Shown: positions 26,359 to 36,111, counted from the stretch's first letter. The stretch: 64,000 nucleotides of DNA from Brevundimonas variabilis (GCF_014199945.1 NZ_JACHOR010000002.1:248001-312000), one strand, 5' to 3'. The notes: generated by a model from the letters alone, not told the origin. A program made the numbers and translations.

Positions 26359-27849
26359 AACGACGACAACGACAAGAAGCCTCGCTCCAGTCAAGCCGAG
26401 CGCCCGCGAAAACCCGGTGACCGCCCCGGCGGCGGGGGTGCGCGCGGCAACAGCGGGGGCGGTCGCGCCTATGCCGCCGACAAGGGCGCCCGCCCGCCCG
26501 CGAGGCCTGCGAAGGATTTCAAGGCGAAGGATGGCGGCAAGGCCAAGGATGGCAAGGGCGGGGCTAAGTCGGGGATGCGCGGCAAGGAGGCCGTCGCCGA
26601 GGCGGCTCCGCTACGCAGCGAACGGATCGCCAAGGCCATGGCGCGCGCCGGGATCGCCTCGCGCCGCGAGGTCGAGCGGCTGATCGGCTTGGGCAAGGTG
26701 GCGGTCAATGGCCGCATCCTCGAGACGCCTGCCACCCTGGTGACTCGGGACGACAAGATCACGGTCGATGGCAAGGCTATCGGGTCGGCCCAGTCGACGC
26801 GACTGTGGCGCTACAACAAGCCGGTCGGCCTGCTGACCTCGAACAATGACCCGGCCGGGCGGCCGACGATCTTCGACGCCCTGCCAACGGGGCTTCCGCG
26901 CACCATCTCCGTGGGGCGCCTCGACATCAATACCGAAGGCCTGCTGCTGCTGACCAATGACGGCGAGCTGTCGCGGGCGCTGGAACTGCCGGATACGGCC
27001 CTGGTGCGCCAGTACCGGGCGCGGGCGCGGGGCCGGATCACCCAGGCGCAGCTGGATACGCTGAAGGACGGCGTGACGGTGGACGGGGTCCGCTATGGCC
27101 CGGTCGAGGCGACGATCGACAAGGCCAAGGTCGACGAAGACGGCGTCCAGTCGGCCAATCTGTGGATCAGCGTCTCGATCACCGAGGGCAAGAACCGCGA
27201 AGTCCGCAAGGTGCTGGAATCGGTCGGCCTGACGGTCAACCGGCTGATCCGCCTCGCCTATGGGCCGTTCCAGCTGGGGACCCTGCCGCTGGGCTCGGTC
27301 GAGGAAGTCGGTCCGCGCGTGATCCGCGAACTGCTGGCCCAGCATATCCGCCCCGAGAACCTGCCGACCGGCAACAGCGTCGAGACGCCCGCGCCCATTC
27401 CCGGCCGCCGAACCAGCGCTCCAATTCTGAAGGGAACGTCGGGGTCGGCCCTGTCCGATCCCTCGCGCAAGCCCAGCCGGGTCCGCGCCGCCGAGACGGC
27501 GTCCGCCGAAGCTACCGAGCGGAACGGGCGTCCGGCCAAGAAGAGCGGCTGGGCCAAGGCGGCTCCGCGCTCGGAACACCCCAAACGGACCTTCAAGCCG
27601 CGCGCCCGTCCCGAGGCCGGCGGCGGGGACGCCCGCCCGGACCGCAAGCCGCGCGACTATGCCGATAAGGTGATCGGTCCCAAGTCCGAAAGCTGGGCCA
27701 AGGATTCTGCACGCGATGGCGACAAGCCGAAGCGGGACTTCAAGCCCAGGGCCGGTGGCACGGCGCGGCCGGCAGGTGGCGGTTTTGCCAAGCCCGGCGG
27801 CGCTCGCCCTGGCAGCGGCGGCAAGGGTGGGACGAGAGGGGCCCGTTAG
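26347..27849 (+). CDS. rluB: 23S rRNA pseudouridine synthase, RluB/RsuA family, with long basic tails
   Basis: The ATG at 26347 (MDRHNDDNDKKPRSSQ) gives 500 residues, far longer than the core. Residues 1-90 are a disordered Gly/Lys/Arg-rich extension. An S4 RNA-binding domain follows (RIAKAMARAGIASRREVERL), then the synthase domain with catalytic Asp about residue 193 in SVGRLDINTEGLLLLTNDG and the family motif GKNREVRKVL. From about residue 345 the sequence is a low-complexity Lys/Arg/Gly/Ala tail to the end. The enzyme isomerises uridines of 23S rRNA. Long basic tails are common in alphaproteobacterial members. The site specificity (RluB, E or F) is inferred. Confidence 0.88.
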   Translation: MDRHNDDNDKKPRSSQAERPRKPGDRPGGGGARGNSGGGRAYAADKGARPPARPAKDFKAKDGGKAKDGKGGAKSGMRGKEAVAEAAPLRSERIAKAMARAGIASRREVERLIGLGKVAVNGRILETPATLVTRDDKITVDGKAIGSAQSTRLWRYNKPVGLLTSNNDPAGRPTIFDALPTGLPRTISVGRLDINTEGLLLLTNDGELSRALELPDTALVRQYRARARGRITQAQLDTLKDGVTVDGVRYGPVEATIDKAKVDEDGVQSANLWISVSITEGKNREVRKVLESVGLTVNRLIRLAYGPFQLGTLPLGSVEEVGPRVIRELLAQHIRPENLPTGNSVETPAPIPGRRTSAPILKGTSGSALSDPSRKPSRVRAAETASAEATERNGRPAKKSGWAKAAPRSEHPKRTFKPRARPEAGGGDARPDRKPRDYADKVIGPKSESWAKDSARDGDKPKRDFKPRAGGTARPAGGGFAKPGGARPGSGGKGGTRGAR

Positions 27850-27917
27850 TCCGCACTCGCCAGCAGGTTTGACCGCAAGGCGTGAGTTCGAGCCCGTCAG
27901 CATGCCCTTACCAAGGT

Positions 27918-28892
27918 CTATGCAGGTTTCTCCGTCGGGAGGTTCGGATGACCTGACCGCTTCTCCAGCGGGTTGGCATCGTCATGCCGCCGCCGTGCCA
28001 GCCATTCGATGGTGATCAGGACGATCAATGTCGTGAATATCTCCGGGACCAACTCGGTCCAGCTTGACTGGGTCGACTGGACCCCCTCGGAGAACGGAGA
28101 CCAGAAAAGCGATAGAAAAAGATTGTTCGCGAAATGGGCACCGATCGCGAATTCCAGTCCACCGAGACGAAGCGCCGCCCAGGTCCAGACCATCCCAGAC
28201 AGTGTCCGCGCAACGATAGCAACGGGATCGGGATCCAGATGGATGGCCGAAAAAAGCAGCCCGTTCAGCAGGCAAACCAGAAGCGGCTGGCGCAGAATCA
28301 GTCCGGTCAGACGGAGCAGAACTCCACGAAAAATGACTTCTTCAGCGGCAGCGCCAATGAAGAGAAGAGGTACCATGGCCAAGCCGTAGATGAGACGCGT
28401 TTCGGCGACGTAGTAGGTGTCGAGAACGGGCGGATTCCATTCGCTTCCCATGATCAGATAGATGGGAGTGATGACGGCGGCGAGCGCAGTCATGACCGCA
28501 AAGCCTGTCAGGAAATGCCGAAAGTCCAGGCTCCGATCGGGCCAGAGGAAATCACGGAAAGGTCGACGCCAGATCAGGACAGCTGCAGCGAGGATCCCGA
28601 ATGTGATTGCTCCTGCACCCATGGCGAAACTGAGCACACTGTAACTCTCCTCAACGAGGCGAAGTGGCGTTTCAGGCTGCACGAGCGGCGACTCGAAGCG
28701 ATCGCCAAAGCCCGGGATCAGGAATCCAAACAGAACCACGACAACGGTGCTCGCGAACGCCAAAAAACTCGCGAGGGCCAGAAAGCCGAATAGCCTGATC
28801 CAGGGGCGCGGTGCTACCAACCACTCAAGCATCGGCGATTGCTCCGCGGCCTGCAAAGAACGCACGACCGAGGGTTTAAGGAAGGTAACCAT
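27918..28892 (-). CDS. CPBP-family intramembrane metalloprotease
   Basis: 324 residues with about eight hydrophobic helices. The CPBP (Abi/CAAX-processing-like) motifs are all present: motif 1 AAAEEVIFRGVLL with the EE pair, motif 2 LLFSAIH, and motif 3 GAHFANN. These proteases cut within the membrane; in bacteria their substrates are mostly unknown and include regulators and bacteriocin precursors. An internal ATG 19 codons downstream (MLEWLVAPRPW) may be the true start. The gene is alone on the minus strand, between rluB-like and rsmD. Confidence 0.85.
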   Translation of the reverse strand: MVTFLKPSVVRSLQAAEQSPMLEWLVAPRPWIRLFGFLALASFLAFASTVVVVLFGFLIPGFGDRFESPLVQPETPLRLVEESYSVLSFAMGAGAITFGILAAAVLIWRRPFRDFLWPDRSLDFRHFLTGFAVMTALAAVITPIYLIMGSEWNPPVLDTYYVAETRLIYGLAMVPLLFIGAAAEEVIFRGVLLRLTGLILRQPLLVCLLNGLLFSAIHLDPDPVAIVARTLSGMVWTWAALRLGGLEFAIGAHFANNLFLSLFWSPFSEGVQSTQSSWTELVPEIFTTLIVLITIEWLARRRHDDANPLEKRSGHPNLPTEKPA

Positions 28893-28940
28893 GGCGCGAA
28901 CGTTGCATCAGTCAGGGAAGGCCGTCCAGAGATTTCAGAC

Positions 28941-29507
28941 ATGAGAATCGTCGCGGGACATCTTAGGGGCCGGGCCCTTGTGGCCCCCGAAGGTCAGGGC
29001 ACGCGGCCGACGTCGGACAGGGCGCGGCAGGCGATCTTCAATGTGCTGGAACATGCCGCCTGGGGCGAGCCGCTGGCGGGGATGCGCGTCATGGACCTGT
29101 TTGCCGGATCCGGGGCGCTGGGCTTTGAGGCGATGAGCCGGGGCGCGGCCTTTGCCCTGTTCGTCGAGACCGATGAGGCGGCTCGGGGGGCGATCCGCGA
29201 AAATGCCGATGCCTTTGGCATCATGGGGGCGACGCGGGTGCACCGGCGCAGTGCGACCGATCTGGGCCCCCGGCCCGGCTCGGACGGAGAAGCCTTTGGC
29301 CTGGCTTTTCTCGATCCGCCCTATGGCAAGGGCATGGGAGAGTTGGCGCTGAAGACGCTGCTGGAGGGCAACTGGCTCGCTCCGGAGGCTCTCGTGGTGC
29401 TGGAGCGGGGATCGGACGAACCCGAGATCGAGACGCCGGGCTATGAGCGGCTTGATGCGCGCGACTATGGCGCAGCGCGGGTGTTGTTCCTGCGGATGAC
29501 CGGCTAG
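28941..29507 (+). CDS. rsmD: 16S rRNA (guanine-966-N2)-methyltransferase RsmD
   Basis: 188 residues from the ATG at 28941 (MRIVAGHLRGRALVAPEG), the standard RsmD start; longer frames are rejected. SAM-binding motif MDLFAGSGALGFEAMSRG at 51-68 and catalytic DPPYGKG at 125-131 are intact, as is TRPTSDRARQAIFNVL. The enzyme methylates G966 of 16S rRNA in the 30S subunit. In alphaproteobacteria this gene often follows the pseudouridine synthase, as here apart from the inserted CPBP gene. Confidence 0.95.
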   Translation: MRIVAGHLRGRALVAPEGQGTRPTSDRARQAIFNVLEHAAWGEPLAGMRVMDLFAGSGALGFEAMSRGAAFALFVETDEAARGAIRENADAFGIMGATRVHRRSATDLGPRPGSDGEAFGLAFLDPPYGKGMGELALKTLLEGNWLAPEALVVLERGSDEPEIETPGYERLDARDYGAARVLFLRMTG

Positions 29508-29547
29508 GGTCGACGGCGCGTTCAGCCGCCCGCCACAGGAGCCCCCC

Positions 29548-30162
29548 ATGATGCGAAGATTCCTGGTTCTGTTGCTGATCCTGCTGTCCATCGGGAGCCC
29601 GGCCATGGCGACAGAAGAGCCGAAGTTCACGCTTGTCCTGAAGGACGGGGATTTCGAGGTACGGGACTATGCCCCGACGGTCGTGGCCGAGGTCACGGTG
29701 TCGGGCAATCAGGGCCAGGCCTCGAACCAGGGCTTCCGGATCCTCGCGGGCTATATCTTCGGGGGCAATACGGCCCAGCGATCGATCGCCATGACCGCAC
29801 CGGTGGCCCAGCGTCAGGCCAGCGAGCGAATCGCCATGACGGCACCGGTGACGCAGAGGTCGGCCGGATCGGACTGGATCGTGCGTTTCACAATGCCGTC
29901 GGAATATACCCTGGGCACACTGCCCCGACCCGATGACCGCCGGATCACCCTGCGCGACGAGCCGGGCCAGCGGATGGCGGTGATGCGCTTTTCCGGCATT
30001 GCAAATGCCCGCTCGGCGGAGCGCCACACGCGGGAGCTGGACGTTCAGCTGCAGGCCCGGGGCCTGAGACGGACCGGCCCGACCAGCCTCGCCCAATATG
30101 ACGCGCCCTGGACCCCGTGGTTCATGCGGCGGAACGAGATCATGGTCCCGATCGCGGGTTGA
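29548..30162 (+). CDS. SOUL-family haem-binding protein, exported
   Basis: 204 residues with a signal peptide (MRRFLVLLLILLSIGSPAMA). The SOUL fold features are DGDFEVRDYAPTVVAEV near the mature N-terminus, NQGFRILAGYIFGGN and IAMTAPV, which occurs twice (residues 80-86 and 95-101), the second copy followed by TQRSAG. It ends with NEIMVPIAG. SOUL/HBP proteins bind haem or porphyrins in other systems; the bacterial role is unclear. The kelch gene starts 7 bases after its stop, suggesting co-expression. Confidence 0.85.
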   Translation: MMRRFLVLLLILLSIGSPAMATEEPKFTLVLKDGDFEVRDYAPTVVAEVTVSGNQGQASNQGFRILAGYIFGGNTAQRSIAMTAPVAQRQASERIAMTAPVTQRSAGSDWIVRFTMPSEYTLGTLPRPDDRRITLRDEPGQRMAVMRFSGIANARSAERHTRELDVQLQARGLRRTGPTSLAQYDAPWTPWFMRRNEIMVPIAG

Positions 30163-30169
30163 GGGTGTC

Positions 30170-31192
30170 ATGACCGATTTCGATCGCCGCCAGTTGCTGG
30201 CTTTTACCCTGGCCGCCGCGATTCCGGTGCCTGTGTCCGCGCGGCAGACGGGCGGCTGGCAGGCGCGGGCTGCCATGCCGTGGGTGGCGCAGGAGATCTA
30301 CTGCGCGGTTTCGGGCGGGAAGATCGTCGTGGTCGGCGGGCTGATCGGTATCCCAGGCCAGCGGGAGCGCGGCGTCGAGGCCCGGGTCGGTTTCTATGAT
30401 CCCGTGACCGATCTCTGGGCCGAGGGGCCGCCGCTGCCGGAGGCACGGCACCATCCGATGGTCGTGGCCGACGCGGGTGGCCGCTTGTTTTCCATCGGCG
30501 GCTATGGCGAGGGACCGACAGGGCAATGGACGAACGCGACCGAGGTCCGGGTCCTGGAGGAGGGGGGCTGGGTCGCCGGGCCGCCTCTGCCGGTGCCACA
30601 GGCTGAGGCGGTCGGGCTGGAGGCCAGGGGGCGGATCCATCTCGTGACGGGACGCTCGCCGAACGCCGGGTCCAACGGAAACTGGAACGATCAGGCGGAT
30701 GTCGCAACCCATCAGGTTCTGACGGACGGGCGGTGGGAGACGCTGAGACCTGCTCCGATGGCCCGCAACAGCGCGGCGGGGGCGGTTCTGGACGGACGGC
30801 TCTGGATCGCGGGCGGGCGAACGGTCGCCGGCGGAGGCACCGGGCGGCTGGATCGCTATGATCCGGTCGAGGATCGCTGGGAGACCCTGGCCCCGATCCC
30901 GTTCTCGGGCGCAGCTGGCCAACAGGTCGGGGGCGGACTGGCCATGGTGGCAACGGGTGGCAAGCTGGTAACGTTCGGGGGCGAGTGGTTCGCCCCGGGC
31001 GGTGGCGGGGTGTTCGCGGAGACCTGGATCTATGATCCGGCTTCTGACGGCTGGAGCCGGGGCCCGGACATGAAGAGCCCCCGGCATGGTTTGGCGGCAG
31101 CGGCCGTGAACGGCGTCGCTTATGCCATTGGTGGCAGTTCGCTGGTGTCCAGCGGACAGACGACGGGTATCGTCGAGGCCCTGAGCCTGTGA
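30170..31192 (+). CDS. Kelch-repeat protein with Tat-like signal
   Basis: 340 residues from the ATG at 30170. The N-terminus, MTDFDRRQLLAFTLAAA, looks like a twin-arginine signal (R6-R7) followed by a hydrophobic core and ASARQ-type cleavage region. The rest contains about five kelch blades, seen as repeats of the form GGxxVxxxxVYDPxxDxWxxxPPLP: for example VFGGEW, YDPVTDLWAEGPPLPEARHH and YDPVEDRWETLAPIP. Kelch propellers bind proteins or sugars; no catalytic motif is visible. It appears to be exported folded. It is paired with the SOUL gene. Confidence 0.82.
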   Translation: MTDFDRRQLLAFTLAAAIPVPVSARQTGGWQARAAMPWVAQEIYCAVSGGKIVVVGGLIGIPGQRERGVEARVGFYDPVTDLWAEGPPLPEARHHPMVVADAGGRLFSIGGYGEGPTGQWTNATEVRVLEEGGWVAGPPLPVPQAEAVGLEARGRIHLVTGRSPNAGSNGNWNDQADVATHQVLTDGRWETLRPAPMARNSAAGAVLDGRLWIAGGRTVAGGGTGRLDRYDPVEDRWETLAPIPFSGAAGQQVGGGLAMVATGGKLVTFGGEWFAPGGGGVFAETWIYDPASDGWSRGPDMKSPRHGLAAAAVNGVAYAIGGSSLVSSGQTTGIVEALSL

Positions 31193-31222
31193 TAGCTCGG
31201 GTCAGCCGACCAGCAGGCCCGG

Positions 31223-33076
31223 TCAGCGTCGCCCGAACAGTTTCTCGAGATCGTGGAGCTTGAGCTCCACATAGGTGGGGCGGCCGTGGTTGCACTGGCC
31301 GGAATGGGGCGTGGCCTCCATCTGGCGCAGCAGGGCATTCATTTCCGGGGCGGACAGGACGCGACCGGCGCGGACCGAGCCGTGGCAGGCCATGGTGCCG
31401 CAGACCTCGCCGAGGCGTTCGCTCAGGGCCAGGGCCGCGCCGTGTTCGGACAGGTCGTCGGCGATGTCACGCACCAGCCCCTGGACGTCGGTGTCGCCGA
31501 GCAGGGCCGGGGTCTCGCGCACCAGCACCGCCCCGCCGCCGAATGGCTCGACGATCAGGCCGAGTTGCGCCAGTTCGTCGGCGCGGGCGATGACACGGTC
31601 GGCCTCGGCGGGGTCCAGTTCGACCACTTCGGGGGTCAGCAGGGCCTGACGCGTAACCGAGCCCGCGGCCATCTGGGTCTTCATCCGCTCATAGACCAGC
31701 CGTTCATGGGCGGCGTGCTGGTCGACGACGACGATGCCGTCGCGGGTCTGGGCGACAATATAGGTGCCGTGCACCTGGGCCCGGGCGGCTCCGAGGGGGT
31801 GGTCGATGAAGTCCGAGGCCTGCCCCGCCCCATCACGCACGGCCCAGGCCGAGGGCTCGGTCGTGGCCGTCTCGACGCGGGCGGACTGTTCGTTCAGGCC
31901 GGGGATAAGTCCTGTCGTCGTCGAGGGGATCGGGTTCTGCCAGCCCGTCCAGCCGGAGAACCCTTGGGCGGAGGGCGTCGATGGACGGTAACCACCGGCC
32001 CCGGTATGGGCCGTGAACCCGGCGAGGACATTATCCGCGACCGTGGTCGAAGCACGGTGGCCGGCACCGGCGAGGGCATGCCGCAGAGCCCCGACGATCA
32101 GGCCGCGCACCAGGGCCGGGTCGCGGAACCGGACCTCGGCCTTGGCGGGGTGGACGTTGACGTCGACGTAGAGCGGATCGACCTCGAGGAACAGAACGGC
32201 CGCCGGATGGCGGTCCCGGGCGAGGAAGTCGGCATAGGCCCCGCGCAGGGCCCCCTGCAGCAGCCGGTCGCGGACCGGGCGGCCGTTGACGAACAGGTAC
32301 TGATGCCCTGCATTGCCGCGCGAATAGGTGGGCAGGCCCGCATAGCCGGACAGGCGCAGACCCTCGCGCTCCTGATCGATCAGCAGGGCATTGGCCTCGA
32401 AATCGCGACCCAGCAGGGCGGCGAGGCGTTTCAGCCGTCCCTGATCGCCGGGGTGTTCGGCGGGCAGGCGAAGCGTCGTGCGGCCATCGAGATCAAGGGT
32501 GAAGGCGACGGTTTCGTGCGCCATGGCCTGTCGCTTGATCTCTTCGGAGATGGCCATGGCCTCCGAGCGCTCGGACTTCATGAATTTCAGGCGGGCAGGG
32601 GTCGCATAGAACAGGTCGCGGACCTCGACCCGGGCTCCGTGCGGGCCGGGGAAGGCGGCGGGGGCGACCGCGCGGGTGTCGCCGCCCTCGACGGTAATCT
32701 GGTGCGCCTCGGCGTGGTCGCGCGACCGGCTGGTGATGGTCAGGCGGGCGACAGAACCGATCGAGGGCAGGGCCTCGCCGCGGAAGCCGAGTGTGTGGAT
32801 CCGCAATAGGTCGACATCGCCCGCATCGTCCGGCTCGAGCTTTGAGGTGGCATGCCGCTCGATCGCGAGGGCCAGCTGGTCAGGAGCCATTCCATGACCG
32901 TCGTCGGCGATCAGGATGCGCGACAGGCCCCCGCCATCGGCCTGGACCTCGATCCTTGTCGCGCCGGCGTCGAGCGCGTTCTCGACCAGTTCCTTGATGG
33001 CACTGGCCGGGCGTTCGACTACCTCGCCGGCGGCGATGCGGTTGACGGTCTCGGGCGGAAGGCGGCGGATGGGCAT
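31223..33076 (-). CDS. mutL: DNA mismatch repair protein MutL (endonuclease-type)
   Basis: 617 residues from the ATG at 33076 ([19 protein letters not shown]); longer frames are rejected. The GHKL ATPase motifs are complete: [22 protein letters not shown] and [13 protein letters not shown]. The C-terminal half holds the metal-binding endonuclease motif DQHA(X)2E(X)4E at 452-463 ([12 protein letters not shown]), plus ACHGSVRAG and QCNHGRPT. This is the nicking type of MutL used in bacteria without MutH. It lies 43 bases downstream of the HAD phosphatase gene and probably shares its transcript. Confidence 0.97.
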   Translation of the reverse strand: MPIRRLPPETVNRIAAGEVVERPASAIKELVENALDAGATRIEVQADGGGLSRILIADDGHGMAPDQLALAIERHATSKLEPDDAGDVDLLRIHTLGFRGEALPSIGSVARLTITSRSRDHAEAHQITVEGGDTRAVAPAAFPGPHGARVEVRDLFYATPARLKFMKSERSEAMAISEEIKRQAMAHETVAFTLDLDGRTTLRLPAEHPGDQGRLKRLAALLGRDFEANALLIDQEREGLRLSGYAGLPTYSRGNAGHQYLFVNGRPVRDRLLQGALRGAYADFLARDRHPAAVLFLEVDPLYVDVNVHPAKAEVRFRDPALVRGLIVGALRHALAGAGHRASTTVADNVLAGFTAHTGAGGYRPSTPSAQGFSGWTGWQNPIPSTTTGLIPGLNEQSARVETATTEPSAWAVRDGAGQASDFIDHPLGAARAQVHGTYIVAQTRDGIVVVDQHAAHERLVYERMKTQMAAGSVTRQALLTPEVVELDPAEADRVIARADELAQLGLIVEPFGGGAVLVRETPALLGDTDVQGLVRDIADDLSEHGAALALSERLGEVCGTMACHGSVRAGRVLSAPEMNALLRQMEATPHSGQCNHGRPTYVELKLHDLEKLFGRR

Positions 33077-33119
33077 TGAGTCGCCAGGATAGCGGTTCGA
33101 CCCGCGCGACGCGAGGACG

Positions 33120-33989
33120 CTACCAGGCCAGGTCGAGGGCGGCGTAGCGGGCGTGCGTGGACTCGGCCTCCAGAAGGGACGCTGCTCCGGCCGGATCGAT
33201 ATGGCCGTCAGGTCCCCGCGCGGCATCGCCGTGGATGCCCTGGGCGATAAACAGGCAATCCAGCTGCTGTTTTTCGGCACCCAGGACATCCGTGATGACG
33301 CCGTCGCCGATGCACAGGGCGCGCGCGCGGTCGACCGGACGCCCCAGAAGGCGCTCGGCCTCCCGCAGCGACAGATCGTAGATCGGGTCGAAGGGCTTTC
33401 CGGCCATGGTCACGCGTCCGCCGAGGGCCGCATACAGGTCAGCGATGGCCCCGCCGCAGTAGATGATGCGGTCCCCGCGCTGGACGATGTGGTCGGGGTT
33501 CGCGCAGATCATCTCGAGATCTCGAGCGGCCGCTGGCAGAAGCTGCGCGCGGTAGTCTTCGGGTGTCTCGGTCTCGTCGTCATACAGCCCGGTGACGGTG
33601 ATGAAGGCGGCGTCTTCAGCACCATCGGCAAACTCAAGATCGAGGCCCTCGTACAGGGTGCGGTCGCGATCGGGACCAATAACCCAGGCTGGGCCGGGTG
33701 CGCGGGTGGTGAGTTCGGCGCGGGTCGCGTCGCCGGATGTCACGAAGGCCCTCCAGCTCTCGCGCGGGACCCCCAGGCTATCGAGCTGTGCCACCACATC
33801 AGCGGCGGGGCGCGGGGAGTTGGAGATCAGGACGACATGACCGTGGTCACGGTTGAACCGGATCAGGGCGTCACAGGCCGCAGGCCAGCTCTCGCGGCCG
33901 TTATGGATCACACCCCAGACGTCACAGAGCAGGATGTCATAGTCGGATGCGACGGCGGACAGACGGGGAAGGGCAAGGGGGAGAGACAT
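33120..33989 (-). CDS. HAD-superfamily class IIA hydrolase (TIGR01459 type)
   Basis: 289 residues from the ATG at 33989 ([18 protein letters not shown]); a GTG two codons upstream is an alternative. HAD motif I is in [12 protein letters not shown], motif II in LISNSPRP, and motif IV in [23 protein letters not shown]. These features and the length agree with the proteobacterial TIGR01459 subfamily of the IIA group, related to NagD-like phosphatases. The physiological substrate is unknown. It precedes mutL on the same strand. Confidence 0.85.
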   Translation of the reverse strand: MSLPLALPRLSAVASDYDILLCDVWGVIHNGRESWPAACDALIRFNRDHGHVVLISNSPRPAADVVAQLDSLGVPRESWRAFVTSGDATRAELTTRAPGPAWVIGPDRDRTLYEGLDLEFADGAEDAAFITVTGLYDDETETPEDYRAQLLPAAARDLEMICANPDHIVQRGDRIIYCGGAIADLYAALGGRVTMAGKPFDPIYDLSLREAERLLGRPVDRARALCIGDGVITDVLGAEKQQLDCLFIAQGIHGDAARGPDGHIDPAGAASLLEAESTHARYAALDLAW

Positions 33990-34117
33990 GGCCACCGATT
34001 AGCCGGTCACGGCTCCGGGGCAAAGTTGCCACATGGTCTTTTCCCGGTTCCGGTCTTTTCAGGCCGATGCCGGTCCCCTAGGGTCCGCGCCTTCACATCG
34101 AGACCAAGAGGCCCGCC

Positions 34118-34330
34118 ATGAACGACAACGACATGAAGCGTATCGAGGCGCATCTCAAACGGACCTTCAACACCGGCGGCATCGTCGTGAAGCCCCGTCC
34201 CAAGGTCACCGACTCGGCCGAGGTCTATGTCGGTGACGAGTTCATCGGCGTCGTGTTCGACGACGAGGACGAGGACGGCAGCTTCATGTTCGAGATGGCG
34301 ATCCTCGCCGAGGATCTCTCCCCCGCCTGA
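34118..34330 (+). CDS. DUF3126 family protein
   Basis: 70 residues, the full length of this small alphaproteobacterial family. The sequence MNDNDMKRIEAHLKRTFN, VKPRPKVTDSAEVYVGDEFIGVVFDDEDEDGSFMFEMAIL fits DUF3126, read in its successive parts. It is acidic, with no membrane segment. The function is unknown. A strong bidirectional terminator follows, shared with the convergent Ala/Lys-rich gene. Confidence 0.85.
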   Translation: MNDNDMKRIEAHLKRTFNTGGIVVKPRPKVTDSAEVYVGDEFIGVVFDDEDEDGSFMFEMAILAEDLSPA

Positions 34331-34351
34331 GCGACCGCGCCAGACTGAAAG

Positions 34352-34388
34352 AAAAAACGCCGGACGGTTCGCACCGCCCGGCGTTTTT
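34352..34388. terminator. Bidirectional Rho-independent terminator
   Basis: A long palindrome: A-run, CGCCGG, an A bulge, CGG, loop TTCGCA, CCG, a C bulge, CCGGCG, then a T-run. With A- and T-tracts on both flanks it can stop transcription of the DUF3126 gene (+) and of the Ala/Lys-rich gene (-), whose stops lie on either side. Confidence 0.85.
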
Positions 34389-34408
34389 CATGTGCCCATG
34401 GCCCTTCG

Positions 34409-35101
34409 TCAGAGGCCGAACAGCCGTGCGAAGAAGCCCTTGGGTTTGGCAGGAGCCGCCGGAGCCGCCGGGGCTGCTGCCGTCGCTGCCGTCGCTGCCG
34501 CCGGTTTTGGCGCTTCGACCGGGGCCGCAGCGGGCGCCGGTGCCGGAGCGGGCGTAGCTGCGGGCGCCGACGTTGCGACAGCGGCAGAAGGCTTGGCGGT
34601 CGCCTTGGGCTTGGCAGCGGCCTTGGCCGCCGGTGCAGCCTTTACGGCAGGTTTGGCGGCGGGAGCCTTGGCCACGGCCTTTATCGCCGGTTTGGCAGGA
34701 GCCGCCGCTTTTGCCGCCGCCGCCTTGGGAGCCGTGGACTTTGCGGCAGCCGGCTTGGCTGCAGCGGGCTTGGCCGGTGCAGGCGTTGCTGCTGGCTTGA
34801 CTGCGGCCGCCTTCGCCACCGGTGCCTTTGCTGCCGCTGCCTTTGGTGCCGCTGTCTTCGCAACGGCAGCCTTGGCAACCGGTGTTTTGGTGGCAGGTGC
34901 CGGTGCCGCGGCCTTGGGTGCAGCCTTTGCGGTCGCCGGCTTGGCAGCCGCAGCCTTGACTGCCGGTGCGGCGGCCTTCGGCGCGGTGACTTTCGCGACC
35001 GCAGGCTTCGCTGCGCTCGACTTTGCTGCCGGTTTCGGCTTGGAAGCTGCGACGGCGGCGGTCTTCGCCGGCGTTTTGGTTTCAGACGGTGGCTTGGCCA
35101 T
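34409..35101 (-). CDS. Ala/Lys/Pro-rich low-complexity protein with FFARLFGL C-terminus
   Basis: 230 residues from the ATG at 35101 (MAKPPSETKTPAKTAA); the frame is open further upstream but the extra part is not conserved-looking. Almost the whole protein is a repeat of Ala with Lys and Pro (AKPAAAKPAAAK-type units), like histone H1-type nucleoid proteins. Only the last 12 residues differ: KPKGFFARLFGL, a short amphipathic segment. This could bind DNA through the basic repeat and membrane or protein through the tail, but neither is shown. There is no signal peptide or membrane helix. It is divergent from prmA. Confidence 0.7.
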   Translation of the reverse strand: MAKPPSETKTPAKTAAVAASKPKPAAKSSAAKPAVAKVTAPKAAAPAVKAAAAKPATAKAAPKAAAPAPATKTPVAKAAVAKTAAPKAAAAKAPVAKAAAVKPAATPAPAKPAAAKPAAAKSTAPKAAAAKAAAPAKPAIKAVAKAPAAKPAVKAAPAAKAAAKPKATAKPSAAVATSAPAATPAPAPAPAAAPVEAPKPAAATAATAAAPAAPAAPAKPKGFFARLFGL

Positions 35102-35188
35102 GTATTCCCCGACCCCTCGGTTGCGCCGGGGCGAGGGTGATCCGCGCCCGGGACTGTTTCGATTCGCCATGATAACGGTCTTTGAGAA

Positions 35189-36058
35189 ATGTCACATACT
35201 GCCCTTCAGATCATTGCCCGCGGGCCACGCGCCGACGCCGAGGCCGCTGCGGAGGCCATCGACCGCGATATCCTGCTGGAAGGTGCCACCTATTCGATCC
35301 TGGAAGAGGACGAGGATCGGGGCCTGTGGCGGATCGATGCCTTCCCGACATCCGACGAGGAGGCCGAAGCGCTGCAGGCGCGTCTGGCCGAACATCCCGG
35401 GGTAACGGTCAAGGTCGAGGTGCTGGCCGATGCGGACTGGTTGGCCATGTCGCTGTCAGGCCTGCCGCCGGTCCGGGCCGGTCGCTTCTTTGTCTATGGT
35501 GCCCATGATCAGGGTCGCGTCCCCTCCAATGCCGTCAACCTCAAGATCGACGCCGGAGCGGCCTTTGGCACGGGTCACCATGGCACCACAGTCGGCTGTC
35601 TGGTCGCGTTTGACGAACTGCTGAAACGCGAGCGGTTCGAGCGCGTGCTCGATGTCGGCTGTGGCACCGGGGTGCTGGCCATCGCGGCTGCGCGGACAGG
35701 GTCGCGGGTTGCTCTCGGGACAGACATCGACAAACCCTCGGTTCGGATCGCGAACGAGAACGCAAAACTCAACCGGGCCGATGCCCGGTTTGTCTATGCC
35801 TCGGGCCTCAATGACCAGCGGGTCAGGGGCGAGGGGCCCTATGACCTGGTATTCGCCAACATTCTCGCCCCGCCGCTGGTCGCGCTGTCACAGGACATCA
35901 AGGAGGCATTGCGGCTGGGCGGCGTAGCCATTCTGTCCGGGCTGTTGCGGACCCAGGAGCGGCGCGTGACCGCGGCTTATCTGTCGCGCGGATTCCATCT
36001 GGAGCGACGGATCCACCGGGATGCGTGGAGCGCCCTGGTCCTCAGACGCATGGGCTGA
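35189..36058 (+). CDS. prmA: Ribosomal protein L11 methyltransferase PrmA
   Basis: 289 residues. PrmA motifs: [10 protein letters not shown] at 125-134, SAM-binding [15 protein letters not shown] at 153-167, and the catalytic-loop motif FANILAPPL near N224. The N-terminal substrate-binding domain is complete, with a slightly divergent sequence typical of alphaproteobacteria. PrmA trimethylates lysines and the N-terminus of ribosomal protein L11. Followed by a small membrane protein gene 53 bases later. Confidence 0.94.
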   Translation: MSHTALQIIARGPRADAEAAAEAIDRDILLEGATYSILEEDEDRGLWRIDAFPTSDEEAEALQARLAEHPGVTVKVEVLADADWLAMSLSGLPPVRAGRFFVYGAHDQGRVPSNAVNLKIDAGAAFGTGHHGTTVGCLVAFDELLKRERFERVLDVGCGTGVLAIAAARTGSRVALGTDIDKPSVRIANENAKLNRADARFVYASGLNDQRVRGEGPYDLVFANILAPPLVALSQDIKEALRLGGVAILSGLLRTQERRVTAAYLSRGFHLERRIHRDAWSALVLRRMG

Positions 36059-36111
36059 CCGGAACCGCGACGAAGCGGAGCCGTTGCAGGGCCCTAGTGG
36101 AGGGATTTCCA

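Noticed and set aside
31253..32809. Plus-strand frame of over 500 codons opposite mutL
   Set aside because: Antisense to mutL with no protein-like features of its own; a high-GC shadow.
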